DNA of 51,107 bases from an uncultured Pseudomonadota bacterium (GTDB lineage: Bacteria > Pseudomonadota > Gammaproteobacteria > Burkholderiales > Methylophilaceae). Position numbers and translations under genes: made by a program. Shown in pieces: positions 19,917 through 30,118 of the stretch. Within the stretch, counting starts at the first letter, position 1. Each line of letters starts with the position of its first letter. The stretch covers positions 1-51,107 of the forward strand of contig CAIRBH010000040.1 in NCBI GenBank assembly GCA_903876765.1. The letters are read 5' to 3'. The notes beneath the pieces were generated by a model that was given only the letters and a program-made list of their open reading frames with translations, was not told where the DNA came from and did no database searches.

Positions 19917-20861
19917 ATGACGACAGCAGCATTAGCGACTAAGCCCGCAGAGACTCATCCGCTTAAAACGACAAAACGTTTAAAGCTGCATGCCCACGTC
20001 ATGCAAACGCAAGATGAAAATGGCATGCAGTATCTTGAGGTTGATAACCCACTGGCCCATGCAAAAATCGCCCTGCAAGGCGCGCATGTAGTGGATTGGC
20101 ACCCTAAATTTTTAGCGCATCCAGTCTTGTGGTTATCAAGCAATGCGCGCTTTGTTAAAGGTCGCTCCATACGTGGTGGCGTGCCTATTTGCTGGCCTTG
20201 GTTTGGCGCTCACCCCACCGACAGCACGTTTTGCCCACATGGTTTTGCGCGCGTCATTCCTTGGCGGGTGATGGATATTGATGCCACGCCGACAGGCGCC
20301 ACTCGCATCATCTTAGAAATGGTAGATACGCCAGAAGCTAAACGTCAACTTTCTTATCCGTATAAGCTGAAAGTGACGATTACCGTTGGCCGACGTTTGC
20401 GTGTCGATATGTCAACCACCAATCATGCTGACCACCCGTTTGTCATTGGTGAGGCGTTTCACACTTATTTAAATATTAGCGATATCGCCAATGTCGAAAT
20501 TACCGGCCTACAAGATTGCGTATATGCCGACAAAATACAAAAATACCAACGTCAAGTTGAGCATAATGCGCTACGCTTTGATGGCGAATTTGACCGTGTG
20601 TTTATCAACCATAGCTCAGATTGCACAGTGCTTGATACTGGTTATAATCGCTTGATTCATGTGCAAAAATCAGGCAGTGACACCACAGTGGTTTGGAGCC
20701 CAGGCGCCGAAAAAGCCGTGCAAATGGCCGATATGGGCGAGCCTGACGAATGGCGAAAAACGATATGTGTAGAAACGACCAATGCGCTAGAAAATATGGT
20801 GGTGATTAATCCCGGGCGCAGCCATGTGATTAGCGCGGAGTATGTAGTCGAGACGCTTTAA
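19917..20861 (+). CDS. D-hexose-6-phosphate mutarotase (YeaD family)
   Basis: A 314-residue aldose-1-epimerase-fold protein that interconverts the anomers of hexose 6-phosphates. Family motifs are visible: GAHVVDWHP, the strongly conserved [25 protein letters not shown] and the C-terminal [10 protein letters not shown] and [10 protein letters not shown]. The stop overlaps the start of the next gene by one base (TAATG), pointing to translational coupling. Confidence 0.94.
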   Translation: MTTAALATKPAETHPLKTTKRLKLHAHVMQTQDENGMQYLEVDNPLAHAKIALQGAHVVDWHPKFLAHPVLWLSSNARFVKGRSIRGGVPICWPWFGAHPTDSTFCPHGFARVIPWRVMDIDATPTGATRIILEMVDTPEAKRQLSYPYKLKVTITVGRRLRVDMSTTNHADHPFVIGEAFHTYLNISDIANVEITGLQDCVYADKIQKYQRQVEHNALRFDGEFDRVFINHSSDCTVLDTGYNRLIHVQKSGSDTTVVWSPGAEKAVQMADMGEPDEWRKTICVETTNALENMVVINPGRSHVISAEYVVETL

Positions 20862-22906
20862 TGCCTAACGCATTAGAGCATGAGACCAGCCCCTATCTTC
20901 TGCAACACGCAGACAACCCTGTGCACTGGTATCCATGGGGTGAAGAAGCGCTCAGTTTAGCCCGCCAACAAAACAAGCCGATATTGCTGTCTATAGGCTA
21001 TTCTGCCTGCCATTGGTGCCATGTCATGGCGCATGAATCGTTTGAAGATGATACTACCGCCGCCTTGATGAACAGCCACTTTATTAATATTAAAGTGGAC
21101 CGTGAAGAGCGCCCCGATATTGACCAAATATACCAAACCGCGCATAGCATGCTCTCTAAAGCCAGTGGTGGCTGGCCACTGACGGTATTTTTAACACCTG
21201 ACCAAGCCCCCTTTTTCACTGGCACTTATTTTCCTAAAACTGCCCGCTATCAACTGCCTGGTTTTGCCGATTTAATCCCACGGGTTGCGGCTTATTATCA
21301 TGAACGCAAAGCCGATATCGCCAGCCAAAATCAACAACTAGCCGATGCCTTAAAAAGAACTATTCCGCATGCTAACCCTGTTGTTACGGCAGACCAAGCC
21401 ACGCTTACGCTAGGTTTTCAGCAACTACATGATAGCTTTGATTTTGACAATGGCGGCTTTGGCTCGGCGCCTAAGTTTCCTAACCCTGCCGACATCACCT
21501 TGCTGTTACATCAAGCGCAGGCTGGTAACCAGACAGCTCAAAGCATGGCCTTGCAAATGTTGACCGCCATGGCCAGAGGCGGTATTTACGACCAAATTGG
21601 CGGCGGTTTTTGTCGCTACAGTGTGGATGAACGCTGGCAAATTCCTCACTTTGAAAAAATGCTCTACGACAACGGACAGTTATTATTTTTGTATGCTGAC
21701 GGCTGGCAGCTTAGCCAAAATGCTGAAGAAAAAGCGCTATACCATAAGGTGATAGAAGAAACCATCATTTGGTTGCAGCGCGAAATGCTATCGCCCAAAG
21801 GGGCGTTTTATTCATCGCTGGATGCCGATTCACTCGATGCGCATGGCCACAGTGAAGAAGGAGCGTTTTATGTATGGCAGGTCGCTGAAATTAAAACCCT
21901 ACTCACCCCTGCTGAGTTTGTTGTCGCAACGCGCTGCCTAGGCTTTGACCGCGCCGCGAATTTTGAAGGTCAGGCATGGCATGCTTACCTCGCCCTCATG
22001 CCTGATGCAGAAGATCAAGCCTTGCTCAATAGCGCCATAGCAAAGTTATTTGCTGCCCGCGAAGAACGTAACCGCCCTGGCCTAGACGATAAAATACTCA
22101 CCGCTTGGAACGCTTTGGCTATTAAAGGCTTAGCGCGTGCTGGAGCAGTTTTTAACCGAGCTGATTGGATAAAGCTAGCACAAAATGCTGTGGATTTTAT
22201 TCATGCACATTTATGGCTTAAAAACTCCGCGGGTGACTATCAATTATTCGCCACCGCTAAAGATGACAAAGTACACCTCAACGCTTACTTGGATGATTAC
22301 GCATTTTTATTAGACGCTCTCATTGAATTAACGCAAGCAGACTACCGAAGCGCTGATATGCAATTTGCCGAAGAAATCGCTGAAGCTTTACTGGATCATT
22401 TTGAGGCCACTGATGGCGGCTTTTATTTTACTTCTCATCAACATGAGCAATTAATTCATAGGCCCAAATCGGCTTACGACAATGCCACACCAAATGGCAA
22501 CGGCATTGCCGCTGTGGCATTGCAAAGACTAGGCCATATTTTAGGCGATCCTCGCTATTTGCAAGCATCAGAGCGGGTTTTGCGGGCATTTGACAGCCTG
22601 ATTAAACGTAATCCCGCTGGCTGTGCCAGCTTAAGCCATGCTTTGTCTGAATACTTAACGCCAGCCACGCTAGTCATTTTGCGTGGCGATGCCACAAACC
22701 TTGCACTATGGCGGGTGCAAATGTGCCAGCAATATTATCCGCATCATGTTTTTTTCTATTTAGATGCCAGTATTAGCAACTTGCCAAAAGCCTTAGAGCG
22801 GCCTTTGCCAGAAGATCTCAGGCAAGATGTCAACGCTTGGGTGTGCAAGGGCGTTGTCTGCTCACCTAGCATCCATCATCTGGCTGACTTACTGAGTTAT
22901 ATTTAG
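20861..22906 (+). CDS. Thioredoxin-domain protein of the YyaL/SPATA20 family
   Basis: A 681-residue two-part protein. The N-terminal ~170 residues are a thioredoxin-like domain (DUF255) with motif HWYPWGEEA and CHWC at residues 50-53. The rest is an (alpha/alpha)6-barrel-like region resembling glycan epimerases or hydrolases ([52 protein letters not shown]). The family is widespread but its reaction is not settled. There is no signal peptide, so it is cytoplasmic. It is coupled to the mutarotase gene by TAATG, which loosely suggests a sugar-related role. Confidence 0.93.
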   Translation: MPNALEHETSPYLLQHADNPVHWYPWGEEALSLARQQNKPILLSIGYSACHWCHVMAHESFEDDTTAALMNSHFINIKVDREERPDIDQIYQTAHSMLSKASGGWPLTVFLTPDQAPFFTGTYFPKTARYQLPGFADLIPRVAAYYHERKADIASQNQQLADALKRTIPHANPVVTADQATLTLGFQQLHDSFDFDNGGFGSAPKFPNPADITLLLHQAQAGNQTAQSMALQMLTAMARGGIYDQIGGGFCRYSVDERWQIPHFEKMLYDNGQLLFLYADGWQLSQNAEEKALYHKVIEETIIWLQREMLSPKGAFYSSLDADSLDAHGHSEEGAFYVWQVAEIKTLLTPAEFVVATRCLGFDRAANFEGQAWHAYLALMPDAEDQALLNSAIAKLFAAREERNRPGLDDKILTAWNALAIKGLARAGAVFNRADWIKLAQNAVDFIHAHLWLKNSAGDYQLFATAKDDKVHLNAYLDDYAFLLDALIELTQADYRSADMQFAEEIAEALLDHFEATDGGFYFTSHQHEQLIHRPKSAYDNATPNGNGIAAVALQRLGHILGDPRYLQASERVLRAFDSLIKRNPAGCASLSHALSEYLTPATLVILRGDATNLALWRVQMCQQYYPHHVFFYLDASISNLPKALERPLPEDLRQDVNAWVCKGVVCSPSIHHLADLLSYI

Positions 22907-22929
22907 TGCATAGTAAGGCGGTAACTTGC

Positions 22930-22958
22930 TTGTTAGGCGCGCTAAATATAGGTATCAT
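22930..22958 (+). promoter_or_regulatory. Probable sigma-70 promoter of the cytochrome c gene
   Basis: TTGTTA, a 17-bp spacer and TATCAT lie about 55 bp before the ATG of the small cytochrome c gene. AAGGAG follows as the ribosome-binding site. Called by eye only. Confidence 0.4.
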
Positions 22959-23013
22959 TACTATCTGTAGGGTATAAAAAATTAATGATGAAGTCTAAAC
23001 TCAAGGAGATAAC

Positions 23014-23331
23014 ATGAAAGCATTATTGTTAGCAATTGCAGCAGCTAGTTCTATGTTAGTTGCCGCTCAAGTCAATGCCGCTGACGCATCCGCCTTAGCG
23101 CAAAAAAGTGGCTGCTTAGCTTGTCACAGTATCGATAAAAAAGTATTAGGCCCAGCATATAAAGATGTTGCCGCAAAATACAAAGGCGATAAAACTGCTG
23201 AAGCTAAATTAGTTGCCAAAGTTAAAGCGGGTGGTAGTGGCGTTTGGGGTCCTATGCCTATGCCACCAAACAGCCCACAAGTTAAAGATGCAGACATTAC
23301 AGCAATCGTACAATGGATTTTGTCACTATAA
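23014..23331 (+). CDS. Class I cytochrome c (c-551/c-552 type)
   Basis: A 105-residue periplasmic electron carrier. A cleavable signal peptide ends at AQVNAA (about residue 23). There is one heme site, CLACH (C34, C37, H38), and a methionine ligand candidate in GPMPMPP (M81 or M83). It is monocistronic, with its own probable promoter, a good ribosome-binding site and a terminator. It shares the stretch GPAY(K/R)DVAAKYK with the mto shuttle cytochrome at 31231, so the two are related but differ in the distal ligand region. It is likely a donor to a terminal oxidase or a peroxidase. Confidence 0.96.
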   Translation: MKALLLAIAAASSMLVAAQVNAADASALAQKSGCLACHSIDKKVLGPAYKDVAAKYKGDKTAEAKLVAKVKAGGSGVWGPMPMPPNSPQVKDADITAIVQWILSL

Positions 23332-23348
23332 TTTAGTGATGGTCTAGT

Positions 23349-23378
23349 AAAAAAGCCAGCTAATAAGCTGGCTTTTTT
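23349..23378. terminator. Bidirectional terminator
   Basis: A 12-bp perfect stem (AAAAAAGCCAGC / GCTGGCTTTTTT) with a six-base loop and T-runs on both strands. It lies between the convergent cytochrome c and permease genes. Confidence 0.92.
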
Positions 23379-23405
23379 ATTGCTACTCAATAACCTGCAC
23401 TAGCA

Positions 23406-24803
23406 TTATTTGTTTAAGTTACTGTGATGCATAGAGTAAACAAAATAGATCACCACGCCTATTAAAATCCAAACCCCAAACCGCATCCAAGTGACCGCGG
23501 GCAAAAAGGTCATCAGCGCACCACAAGAAAATATGCCTAACGACGGAATTAATGGGTTCCATGGGTTTTTGAAAGGGCGTTTTAGATGGGGTTGGCGTTT
23601 ACGCAACACAATCACCCCAACACACACCATAATAAAACTGGCCAGTGTGCCAATATTCACCGTTTCAGCCAATTCACCTAGTGGGATAAATCCCGCCACA
23701 ATTGAGACCAGCGCACCGCACATCAGAATGATTTTGGTCGGAGTTTGGCGATCAGGGTTCACTTGCGAAAAGATTGGTGAAATCAAACCATCACGGCTCA
23801 TGGCAAACAGTATACGGGTTAAGCCATAAAGCAACACCAACAGCACAGTAATCAGCCCTGCCAATACGCCTGTAGCCACCAAAGTAGACGCCCAAGTGTA
23901 GCCTATTTTAGTTAAGGCGAACGCTACTGGGGACGACACATTTAATTCATTATAAGGCACGATACCAGTGAGCAAGGCCGATACGATAATGTAGATAATG
24001 GTACAAAATGAAAGCGAGGCGATGAGGCCTATCGGCAAATCACGTTGTGGGTTTTTAGCCTCTTCTGCCGCCGTTGAAACTGCATCAAAACCAAAGTAAG
24101 CGAAAAATACCAAAGAGGCTCCTGCTAACACCCCAATATTTTTACCATTTTCTAAAGTACTAAACCAACCAAAAGGCATAAAGGGCTGCCAATTATCAGC
24201 ATTCAGGTGCATAGACGCTAAGCCTATAAAAATAGCGATCGTGGTGAGCTTGATAATCACGATAATGTTATTAAAGCGTGCGCTCTCTTTCACGCCTATC
24301 ATCAGCAAAATAGTCAGCACCCAAATAATGGCGAATGCGGGTAAGTTAATCAGCCCGCCCATCATAGGGGCTTTCGTCAGCGTTTCAGGTAGTGCAATAT
24401 TAAAATTAGTTAAGGTATTAATAAAATAGCCAGACCAGCCATTGGCCACTGCCGCTGCCCCTACGCCGTATTCTAGCAAGAGTATCCAGCCCATGACCCA
24501 GGCAATAAATTCGCCAAAAGCCACATAGCTATAACCGTAAGCGCTGCCAGAACCGCCCACCGAGGCTGCCAGCTCAGCGTAAGACAGTGCGGCAAAGGCC
24601 GAGGCCACACCCGCAATAATAAATGACAGCACCACCGCTGGGCCAGATTGCGTTGCGGCGGCAATGCCAGTTAATACAAATATCCCTGTGCCTATGGCGC
24701 AACCTATGCCTAACAGCGCCAAATCAAAGGCAGTCAGGCATTTTTTTAGGCCACTATTTGAGTGGTCAACAATCGCTTTTGTACGCAGTAACTTTCTATG
24801 CAT
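23406..24803 (-). CDS. APC superfamily amino acid permease
   Basis: A 465-residue inner-membrane transporter with about 12 hydrophobic segments. It begins with the APC/CAT pattern: LTAFDLALLGIGCAIGTGIFV in helix 1, then ALSYAELAASVGGSGSAYGYSYV around helix 3 and FFAYFGFDAVSTAAEEAKNP. These resemble the cationic amino acid transporter (YfnA-like) branch. Substrate cannot be told from sequence; arginine would fit the cyanophycin locus but is only a guess. It is monocistronic, with a terminator downstream. Confidence 0.92.
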   Translation of the reverse strand: MHRKLLRTKAIVDHSNSGLKKCLTAFDLALLGIGCAIGTGIFVLTGIAAATQSGPAVVLSFIIAGVASAFAALSYAELAASVGGSGSAYGYSYVAFGEFIAWVMGWILLLEYGVGAAAVANGWSGYFINTLTNFNIALPETLTKAPMMGGLINLPAFAIIWVLTILLMIGVKESARFNNIIVIIKLTTIAIFIGLASMHLNADNWQPFMPFGWFSTLENGKNIGVLAGASLVFFAYFGFDAVSTAAEEAKNPQRDLPIGLIASLSFCTIIYIIVSALLTGIVPYNELNVSSPVAFALTKIGYTWASTLVATGVLAGLITVLLVLLYGLTRILFAMSRDGLISPIFSQVNPDRQTPTKIILMCGALVSIVAGFIPLGELAETVNIGTLASFIMVCVGVIVLRKRQPHLKRPFKNPWNPLIPSLGIFSCGALMTFLPAVTWMRFGVWILIGVVIYFVYSMHHSNLNK

Positions 24804-24920
24804 TGCTTTTCCCCATCATTATTTTTGTTAGCTTATGAACATACTAGCGAATTAAATCTATTCACGCTACTTTAGTCACGCTAGTTTAAAGATTAAGTTT
24901 AGCGACAATGTCGACCATGT

Positions 24921-26225
24921 TTAGCTATTGAACATCGTTGTTAAAACAGCAATCATGTAGCTGTGGTCTAGCACACCAGCGCTTTCTCGCAGACTATGCA
25001 TGGCCCACATCGGTGAACCCACATCCACACTCGCCAGCCCTAAATTAGCCGCCACTAGCGGCCCTATGGTGCTGCCACAGCCTAAGTCGGTGCGGTGTGC
25101 ATATTGCTGGTAAGGCACCTTGGCCTGCTCACACAGTGTCATAAAGCGCGCAGCACTTTCTGCATTGGTGGCATAGCGTTGGTTGGCATTGGTTTTAATC
25201 ACTGGGCCTTTATTTACCAATACATGGTGGCTAGGCTCATAGGCTGAGGAGTGATTGGGGTGGTAGGCGTGCGCCATATCGGCACTAATAAAAAAGCTAT
25301 TCGCCAAGGCACGCAGCCGTGCTTCATCGTCTAACTGTTGACTACTGGCAATGCGATTAATCACATCATTTAAAAAGCTGCCACTCGCCCCTGCCGCGCT
25401 TTCACTACCCACTTCTTCGTGGTCAAAAAAAGCACATACGCAGCTAGCCTCAGAGGTTAGGGTCGCCAGTAAAGCGGTTAAAGCGGCATGGCAAGAGGCT
25501 AAATTATCCAACTGACTATTGGCGATAAACTCTTGATTGGCGCCCCAAAAACTGCCTTTTTGCGTATCAAATACGTTAAGCTCAAAGCTTAAAATGTCTT
25601 TCACATCGGCATGAATCGCTTGTGCAATATGGCCCAAAAATTGTTGCTCGGCCTCAACCCCTGCTTGGGTTTCACCAAAAATCAGCGGCAATTCGGTTTG
25701 TTTATTCAGCAGCAAACCTTTGTCATTCACCTCACGGTTCATGTGAATGGCTAAGTTAGGCAAGCGCATCAGCGCTTCATTAAACTTCACTAAGCGCATT
25801 TCAAAGCCAGCCGCGGTACGCACACTGACGCGGCCTGCTAGGCTCAAATCACGGTCTGTAAAACTGGCTAAAATCGGCCCGCCATACACCTCAACGCCAA
25901 TACGCACTAAGCCATCACCTGCATAAGCGGCATGGGGTTTAAGTCGCAAGCCAGGCGAATCAGTATGCGCCCCCACCATGCGAAAACCCGTTGTAGTGAG
26001 GGCTTGTTTGCCCATGGTAAAGGCAATGATAGAAGCCCCGCCACGCACCACGTAATAGCGCTCCCCTGCTTTGAGTTGCCAAGCTTGGCTTTCCGTTAGC
26101 GGCACAAAGCCCTCTTTCAATAAACGCTGGGCAACGGTATCCACCACATGCCAAGGGCTAGGGCTGGCATCAATAAAATCAAGCAATGCTTGGGCTTGTT
26201 GTTTTGGCTGGGGTTGGCTGTGCAT
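24921..26225 (-). CDS. apeB: M18 family aminopeptidase (aspartyl-preferring)
   Basis: A 434-residue zinc metallopeptidase of family M18, a large cytoplasmic oligomer that removes N-terminal, often acidic, residues. Metal-binding and active-site motifs are present: GAHTDSPGLRLKP, ASFTDRDLSLAGRV, FDHEEVGSESAAGASGSF, DMAHAYHPN and the C-terminal GCGSTIGPL. It stands alone after a 117-bp gap from the permease gene. Breaking down Asp-containing dipeptides is a possible role but is not shown. Confidence 0.95.
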   Translation of the reverse strand: MHSQPQPKQQAQALLDFIDASPSPWHVVDTVAQRLLKEGFVPLTESQAWQLKAGERYYVVRGGASIIAFTMGKQALTTTGFRMVGAHTDSPGLRLKPHAAYAGDGLVRIGVEVYGGPILASFTDRDLSLAGRVSVRTAAGFEMRLVKFNEALMRLPNLAIHMNREVNDKGLLLNKQTELPLIFGETQAGVEAEQQFLGHIAQAIHADVKDILSFELNVFDTQKGSFWGANQEFIANSQLDNLASCHAALTALLATLTSEASCVCAFFDHEEVGSESAAGASGSFLNDVINRIASSQQLDDEARLRALANSFFISADMAHAYHPNHSSAYEPSHHVLVNKGPVIKTNANQRYATNAESAARFMTLCEQAKVPYQQYAHRTDLGCGSTIGPLVAANLGLASVDVGSPMWAMHSLRESAGVLDHSYMIAVLTTMFNS

Positions 26226-26342
26226 ATTGTTGGTAGATTCTTTGCATGTCTAGGTTAGATAGTTTAAATTTTATCATACCAAACCTCATTGCCCAGCTCA
26301 CTTATGTAGTGCCTATGTTTAAAAGCGGATGGTGTAAAAACA

Positions 26343-26367
26343 AAAAGGGAGCTTTTGGCTCCCTTTT
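26343..26367 (-). terminator. Terminator of the mto operon
   Basis: Stem AAAAGGGAGC / GCTCCCTTTT with a five-base loop. On the minus strand it runs into CCCTTTTTG, about 45 bp after the mtoC stop. Confidence 0.85.
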
Positions 26368-26410
26368 ATTAGTACATCTAGCTTAGCGTTCAATGATTAG
26401 CGGCTATCGT

Positions 26411-26983
26411 TTACTCATCTGGGTCTATGTATTCTTTAGGTAACAGATGGGCAATGCCTTTGTGGCAATCAATACAGGTTTTACCTTCCACTTTGGCTTG
26501 TGCATGCATTTTTTGTGCTTTAGGTTTCTGTTTTTTAGCTTCCATTGCATCAAAATTATGGCAGTTTCTGCATTCACGTGAGCCAGAAGCCTTCATGCGC
26601 TTCCACTCTGAAGTCGCCATTTCCATACGATGCGCTTCAAACTTAGCTGGCGTATCCACCCAACCTACAATTTTTTCATAGACTTCTTTGCTAGCACTAA
26701 TCTTACGCATCATTTTATGCGTCCAGTCTTTAGGCACATGGCAATCAGAACAAATCGCGCGTACACCAGTGCGGTTTTTGAAGTGTATGGTTTCTTGGTA
26801 TTCCACATACACGTTATCACGCATTTCATGGCAACCAATACAGAACTCTAACTTATTGGTTTGTTCAAGCGCCGTATTAAAGCCACCCCAGAACAAAATG
26901 CCGGAGACAAAGCCAACCAATAGCAGGCTTAGCAATGAGTACTTAATACTTGGCCGTCTTAATGTTGCCCATAATTTTTTCAT
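26411..26983 (-). CDS. mtoC: Tetraheme NapC/NirT cytochrome c (MtoC/CymA-like)
   Basis: A 190-residue inner-membrane cytochrome that exchanges electrons between the quinone pool and periplasmic carriers. One N-terminal membrane anchor lies at about residues 15-33. The periplasmic part has exactly four CxxCH sites: C48-H52 (CIGCHEM, with M54 as the usual first-heme ligand), C78-, C138- and C170-. It is last in the mtoDABC operon with a GAGGA ribosome-binding site, and its start is about 106 bp from the mtoB stop across a hairpin. In Sideroxydans the equivalent gene, called cymA or mtoC, holds the same place. Confidence 0.95.
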   Translation of the reverse strand: MKKLWATLRRPSIKYSLLSLLLVGFVSGILFWGGFNTALEQTNKLEFCIGCHEMRDNVYVEYQETIHFKNRTGVRAICSDCHVPKDWTHKMMRKISASKEVYEKIVGWVDTPAKFEAHRMEMATSEWKRMKASGSRECRNCHNFDAMEAKKQKPKAQKMHAQAKVEGKTCIDCHKGIAHLLPKEYIDPDE

Positions 26984-27036
26984 GATTTTTCCTCAATTTA
27001 ACAACAAACAATGCATACACACTGTGTAAACTTAAC

Positions 27037-27066
27037 AATAACGAGGCGGTGTTCAGCCTCGTTATT
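27037..27066. terminator. Hairpin in the mtoB-mtoC spacer
   Basis: An 11-bp perfect stem (AATAACGAGGC / GCCTCGTTATT) with an eight-base loop. On the plus strand a T-run follows; on the operon (minus) strand only TTATTGTTAA follows. Note that mtoC lies upstream at lower coordinates than this hairpin in transcription order after mtoB. It is probably a partial attenuator or processing site inside the operon. Confidence 0.6.
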
Positions 27067-27089
27067 TTTTAAAAGCACTTCACCACTTA

Positions 27090-30000
27090 TTAGAAGCTAT
27101 AAATATAAGCAGCACCGACACTATGTACATTATAAGAAGGCGCCTTCTCATTGGTTGGCAAAATACCAGTTGGCGTATTGCCAGCTTGTAATGATTCGTA
27201 GAACCAGTCAGATGAAGTCAAGTGTTGATAGGTATAACCCACACGCACAGTAGAACGTTTATCAACCGCGTATTTCCCATTTAATTTGAGTGTCACAATA
27301 CGAGTATTAACATCAGGCAAGGCTTGCATCGGAATGTATGCCGTTGTCCAAGCGGTCGCTCCACTTGAGCCAGAATTAGTAGTAGTTAAGGGAGAAGTCA
27401 CCGCGATGACACCTGTAAAGTCTTGAGATGTTTTAGCCCAAGTAAAGAGAAGGTCTCCACCTAAATCTAACTTAGGTGTTAACAACCCTTTGGTTAATAA
27501 ATTAAAGCCTAAAGTGTTATTCTGGTCATGAATGCTCGTGCCCCATTGATTACATGGATCAATTTTTGCACTTTGAGCGCGTGCAACTATATCTGCATAG
27601 CAACCACCTATCATTGAATCGGTATTGGTATTCGCTGCAGTTCCTCCAGCGATAGCCGTGCCAGCATTCGTCCCATAGTTATCAAAGGTCATATTCTGAC
27701 GTTGGCTACTGTAGCTATAGTAGGCGCTGGTACTTACCTTGTCATTAAAGGCAAAAGTGCTATCTAAGTTGATTGCATAACTTTTTGAGTCTTGCAATCC
27801 CACTGTGGTCTTTTTAAAGTTATCGAGATTGAAATCAATTCCACCAGTTAGCGTTAGTCTATCTGTTGCCTGCCAATTGGTACTTGCACGGACTTTGTTG
27901 CGATCTCTATCGCCTACATAAGGCATTTGTTGGCCAGGCATTTGCATTAAATTTTGACCGTTAGCATAGTAGGTTGCCGCAGTAATCTGACCACCAGGAC
28001 CCATAAACGTAGTCAAAGCAATCGCTTGATTCGTTGTCAACGTTGGATAGATCGCTTTCCAAGATTTCACAGCCGCATACAACGCATTATTTGGATCTCC
28101 ATCAATAGTTGCTGCAGCAACCCCAGCAGCTATTGGTGCTGCACTACTGCTAAGGCCTGTTGGCCAACCAAGCGATGGCCCATAGGCCGTGATACCTAAA
28201 CTTTTTACGGATTGCAAGAAGCTGTAAAGACTGTACCCACCTGTATTGACAAGGGCTTGATTAGGTACTAAGTTTGCTGTTGGTGTTAATGCTAAGAACG
28301 CATCTGGGTTGTACCCTTGCGCATTTCTAACAGAAAAAGCATAGCCAATTTTAGCCGTTACATTATCAATCATCGTATTACGATATTCTGCACGTACTGT
28401 ATTTTCATTGGTTCTTTCAGCATCTGCACAAGAAACCCATGAATCATTACAGTGGCGATCAATCGTTTCAAAATCATAGCCCACTTTAACGGCGTTGCCT
28501 TGGACAATTAAATAATCGGCATCTAAATTAACGCGGTGCGATGTCTTGCTATACGCGCGATTTTGCCAGATATTGACACCGGTGCTACCGGTATTAATTA
28601 CGTCAGTCAAAGGTATCAAGCCAGCAGTGTGTAGCGCATTATTATAAAGAGCCGCTGCAGTATTTGTAGTAAGCACCGAATTGACGGTATCAATATCCAT
28701 CTGCGCAAAAGTTTTAACAGGGGTTTGATTATTACGGTCATCATACTTGTAGCCCGCTGACACATTAAGATCTTTAATAGGCTTGGCTGTCAGTTTCAGA
28801 TAAGCAGTTTTATTAATCACTTCTCCATGGAGTGAGTTTTCAGGTAAATAACCCGATGCAATTAATGACGTTCTTAAGAACGCATCATTTTGCGTGTTAC
28901 GTCCATATGAAAACTCTCCCACCAGCTTAGTCGAGGGGGTGAAGTTATAGCCCCCGGTGAAACGTGCTTCATGCATCTGGTTGCTTGGTGGCGTAATATC
29001 TGCACCGTTAACAAGACCAAGATCTGGATTTACAAAAGTAACAACTTTATTGTTCTGTGTAAACACTGACCCATAATAAGCCGCTTTGAAGAATGACTGG
29101 TCTCCAGTGAAATTAAGTGCGAGATTAAACTGGTCGTGTGACTGATCCATATCAATGGGAAGTAAGATATCTTTTTCACCATTGGGCACAAATTCTTGTA
29201 ATCGTGTGCCTGTTTTGTCTTCATGCGAGATACTACCTGTAATGTCCCACTGATTTTCTATATTGAAAACAATACCAGCATCATATTTACGACGTTGCGT
29301 ATCAATTTTCACATTGTGGAATAATGCCGTATCAGTTGCGGCAGCATTCAGCATGGTTTGCAAATAGTTGGATCCACTAGCTGATGATGGCAATAGCCGC
29401 TCTACAGGGCCGCATTTAGCATAGGTCAGCGTTCCTGCAACACAAGCTGCTATGGCACTTACACCGCTACTATTGTAGCGCCAGAGCAAATCGTTATTGA
29501 CAAAATTGCTAGAGAGCGCTCGCGTGTTATAGGCATCTGGTGTTGATGATCCACCAACCCAACTAGCTAAAGGAACATTAGCACCACCAGTAATTGGAGT
29601 GACGTTAAGCTGCATTGGTTTGACCCAACCGCTAGGCAACACAAAATTATTGGTGCCATTGGTTATATAAGGTGTTTGGTAATCGCCGTTACCATTTTTT
29701 ACAAACTGATCATAACCAAGATTAATGCGGAACTTGCCCTGGCGACCGAACTCAGCAGACATTTTTCGCGTATCTAAGGCAAGATCACTGGCTTTGAAAC
29801 TCCAGCGCCCGGTCTCACCAGAATCATAGGCAGCACCTCCACGCACATCAATGTTAGCGATGCCATAAGTACTTTTGTCATCTAAGCCGTTGTACTCACC
29901 ATACTTCCAATTTTTGTTGTTGATGTAAGTGCCACCAATTTCAATTTGACTGATGGGTTTAACTAGCTCAGCTGCTGATGCTTCATCAGCCGCCTCACCG

Positions 30001-30095
30001 GCATAAGCTACGGAGACTACCGCCATGCTCAACAGCGCAGCACGAAGGGCGATAATCGATAATTTTAAAGAGAAGCTATCTAAATAGTTGTTCAT
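27090..30095 (-). CDS. mtoB: MtrB/PioB-family outer-membrane porin (MtoB)
   Basis: The beta-barrel that sheathes the decaheme cytochrome and lets it reach across the outer membrane. A signal peptide ends near A32 (SVAYA). The mature protein shows alternating beta strands and ends in an aromatic residue (YIYSF), as expected for an outer-membrane barrel. At 1001 residues it is much longer than Shewanella MtrB (about 700) or, from memory, Sideroxydans MtoB. Much of the excess appears to be long loops, especially about 590-730. Three cysteine pairs occur (218/228, 549/556, 832/848), but there is no N-terminal CxxC as in Shewanella MtrB. It lies 23 bp after mtoA (AGGA ribosome-binding site). Confidence 0.95.
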   Translation of the reverse strand: MNNYLDSFSLKLSIIALRAALLSMAVVSVAYAGEAADEASAAELVKPISQIEIGGTYINNKNWKYGEYNGLDDKSTYGIANIDVRGGAAYDSGETGRWSFKASDLALDTRKMSAEFGRQGKFRINLGYDQFVKNGNGDYQTPYITNGTNNFVLPSGWVKPMQLNVTPITGGANVPLASWVGGSSTPDAYNTRALSSNFVNNDLLWRYNSSGVSAIAACVAGTLTYAKCGPVERLLPSSASGSNYLQTMLNAAATDTALFHNVKIDTQRRKYDAGIVFNIENQWDITGSISHEDKTGTRLQEFVPNGEKDILLPIDMDQSHDQFNLALNFTGDQSFFKAAYYGSVFTQNNKVVTFVNPDLGLVNGADITPPSNQMHEARFTGGYNFTPSTKLVGEFSYGRNTQNDAFLRTSLIASGYLPENSLHGEVINKTAYLKLTAKPIKDLNVSAGYKYDDRNNQTPVKTFAQMDIDTVNSVLTTNTAAALYNNALHTAGLIPLTDVINTGSTGVNIWQNRAYSKTSHRVNLDADYLIVQGNAVKVGYDFETIDRHCNDSWVSCADAERTNENTVRAEYRNTMIDNVTAKIGYAFSVRNAQGYNPDAFLALTPTANLVPNQALVNTGGYSLYSFLQSVKSLGITAYGPSLGWPTGLSSSAAPIAAGVAAATIDGDPNNALYAAVKSWKAIYPTLTTNQAIALTTFMGPGGQITAATYYANGQNLMQMPGQQMPYVGDRDRNKVRASTNWQATDRLTLTGGIDFNLDNFKKTTVGLQDSKSYAINLDSTFAFNDKVSTSAYYSYSSQRQNMTFDNYGTNAGTAIAGGTAANTNTDSMIGGCYADIVARAQSAKIDPCNQWGTSIHDQNNTLGFNLLTKGLLTPKLDLGGDLLFTWAKTSQDFTGVIAVTSPLTTTNSGSSGATAWTTAYIPMQALPDVNTRIVTLKLNGKYAVDKRSTVRVGYTYQHLTSSDWFYESLQAGNTPTGILPTNEKAPSYNVHSVGAAYIYSF

Positions 30096-30118
30096 GATAT
30101 TTTCCTGATCTCTGTTAT

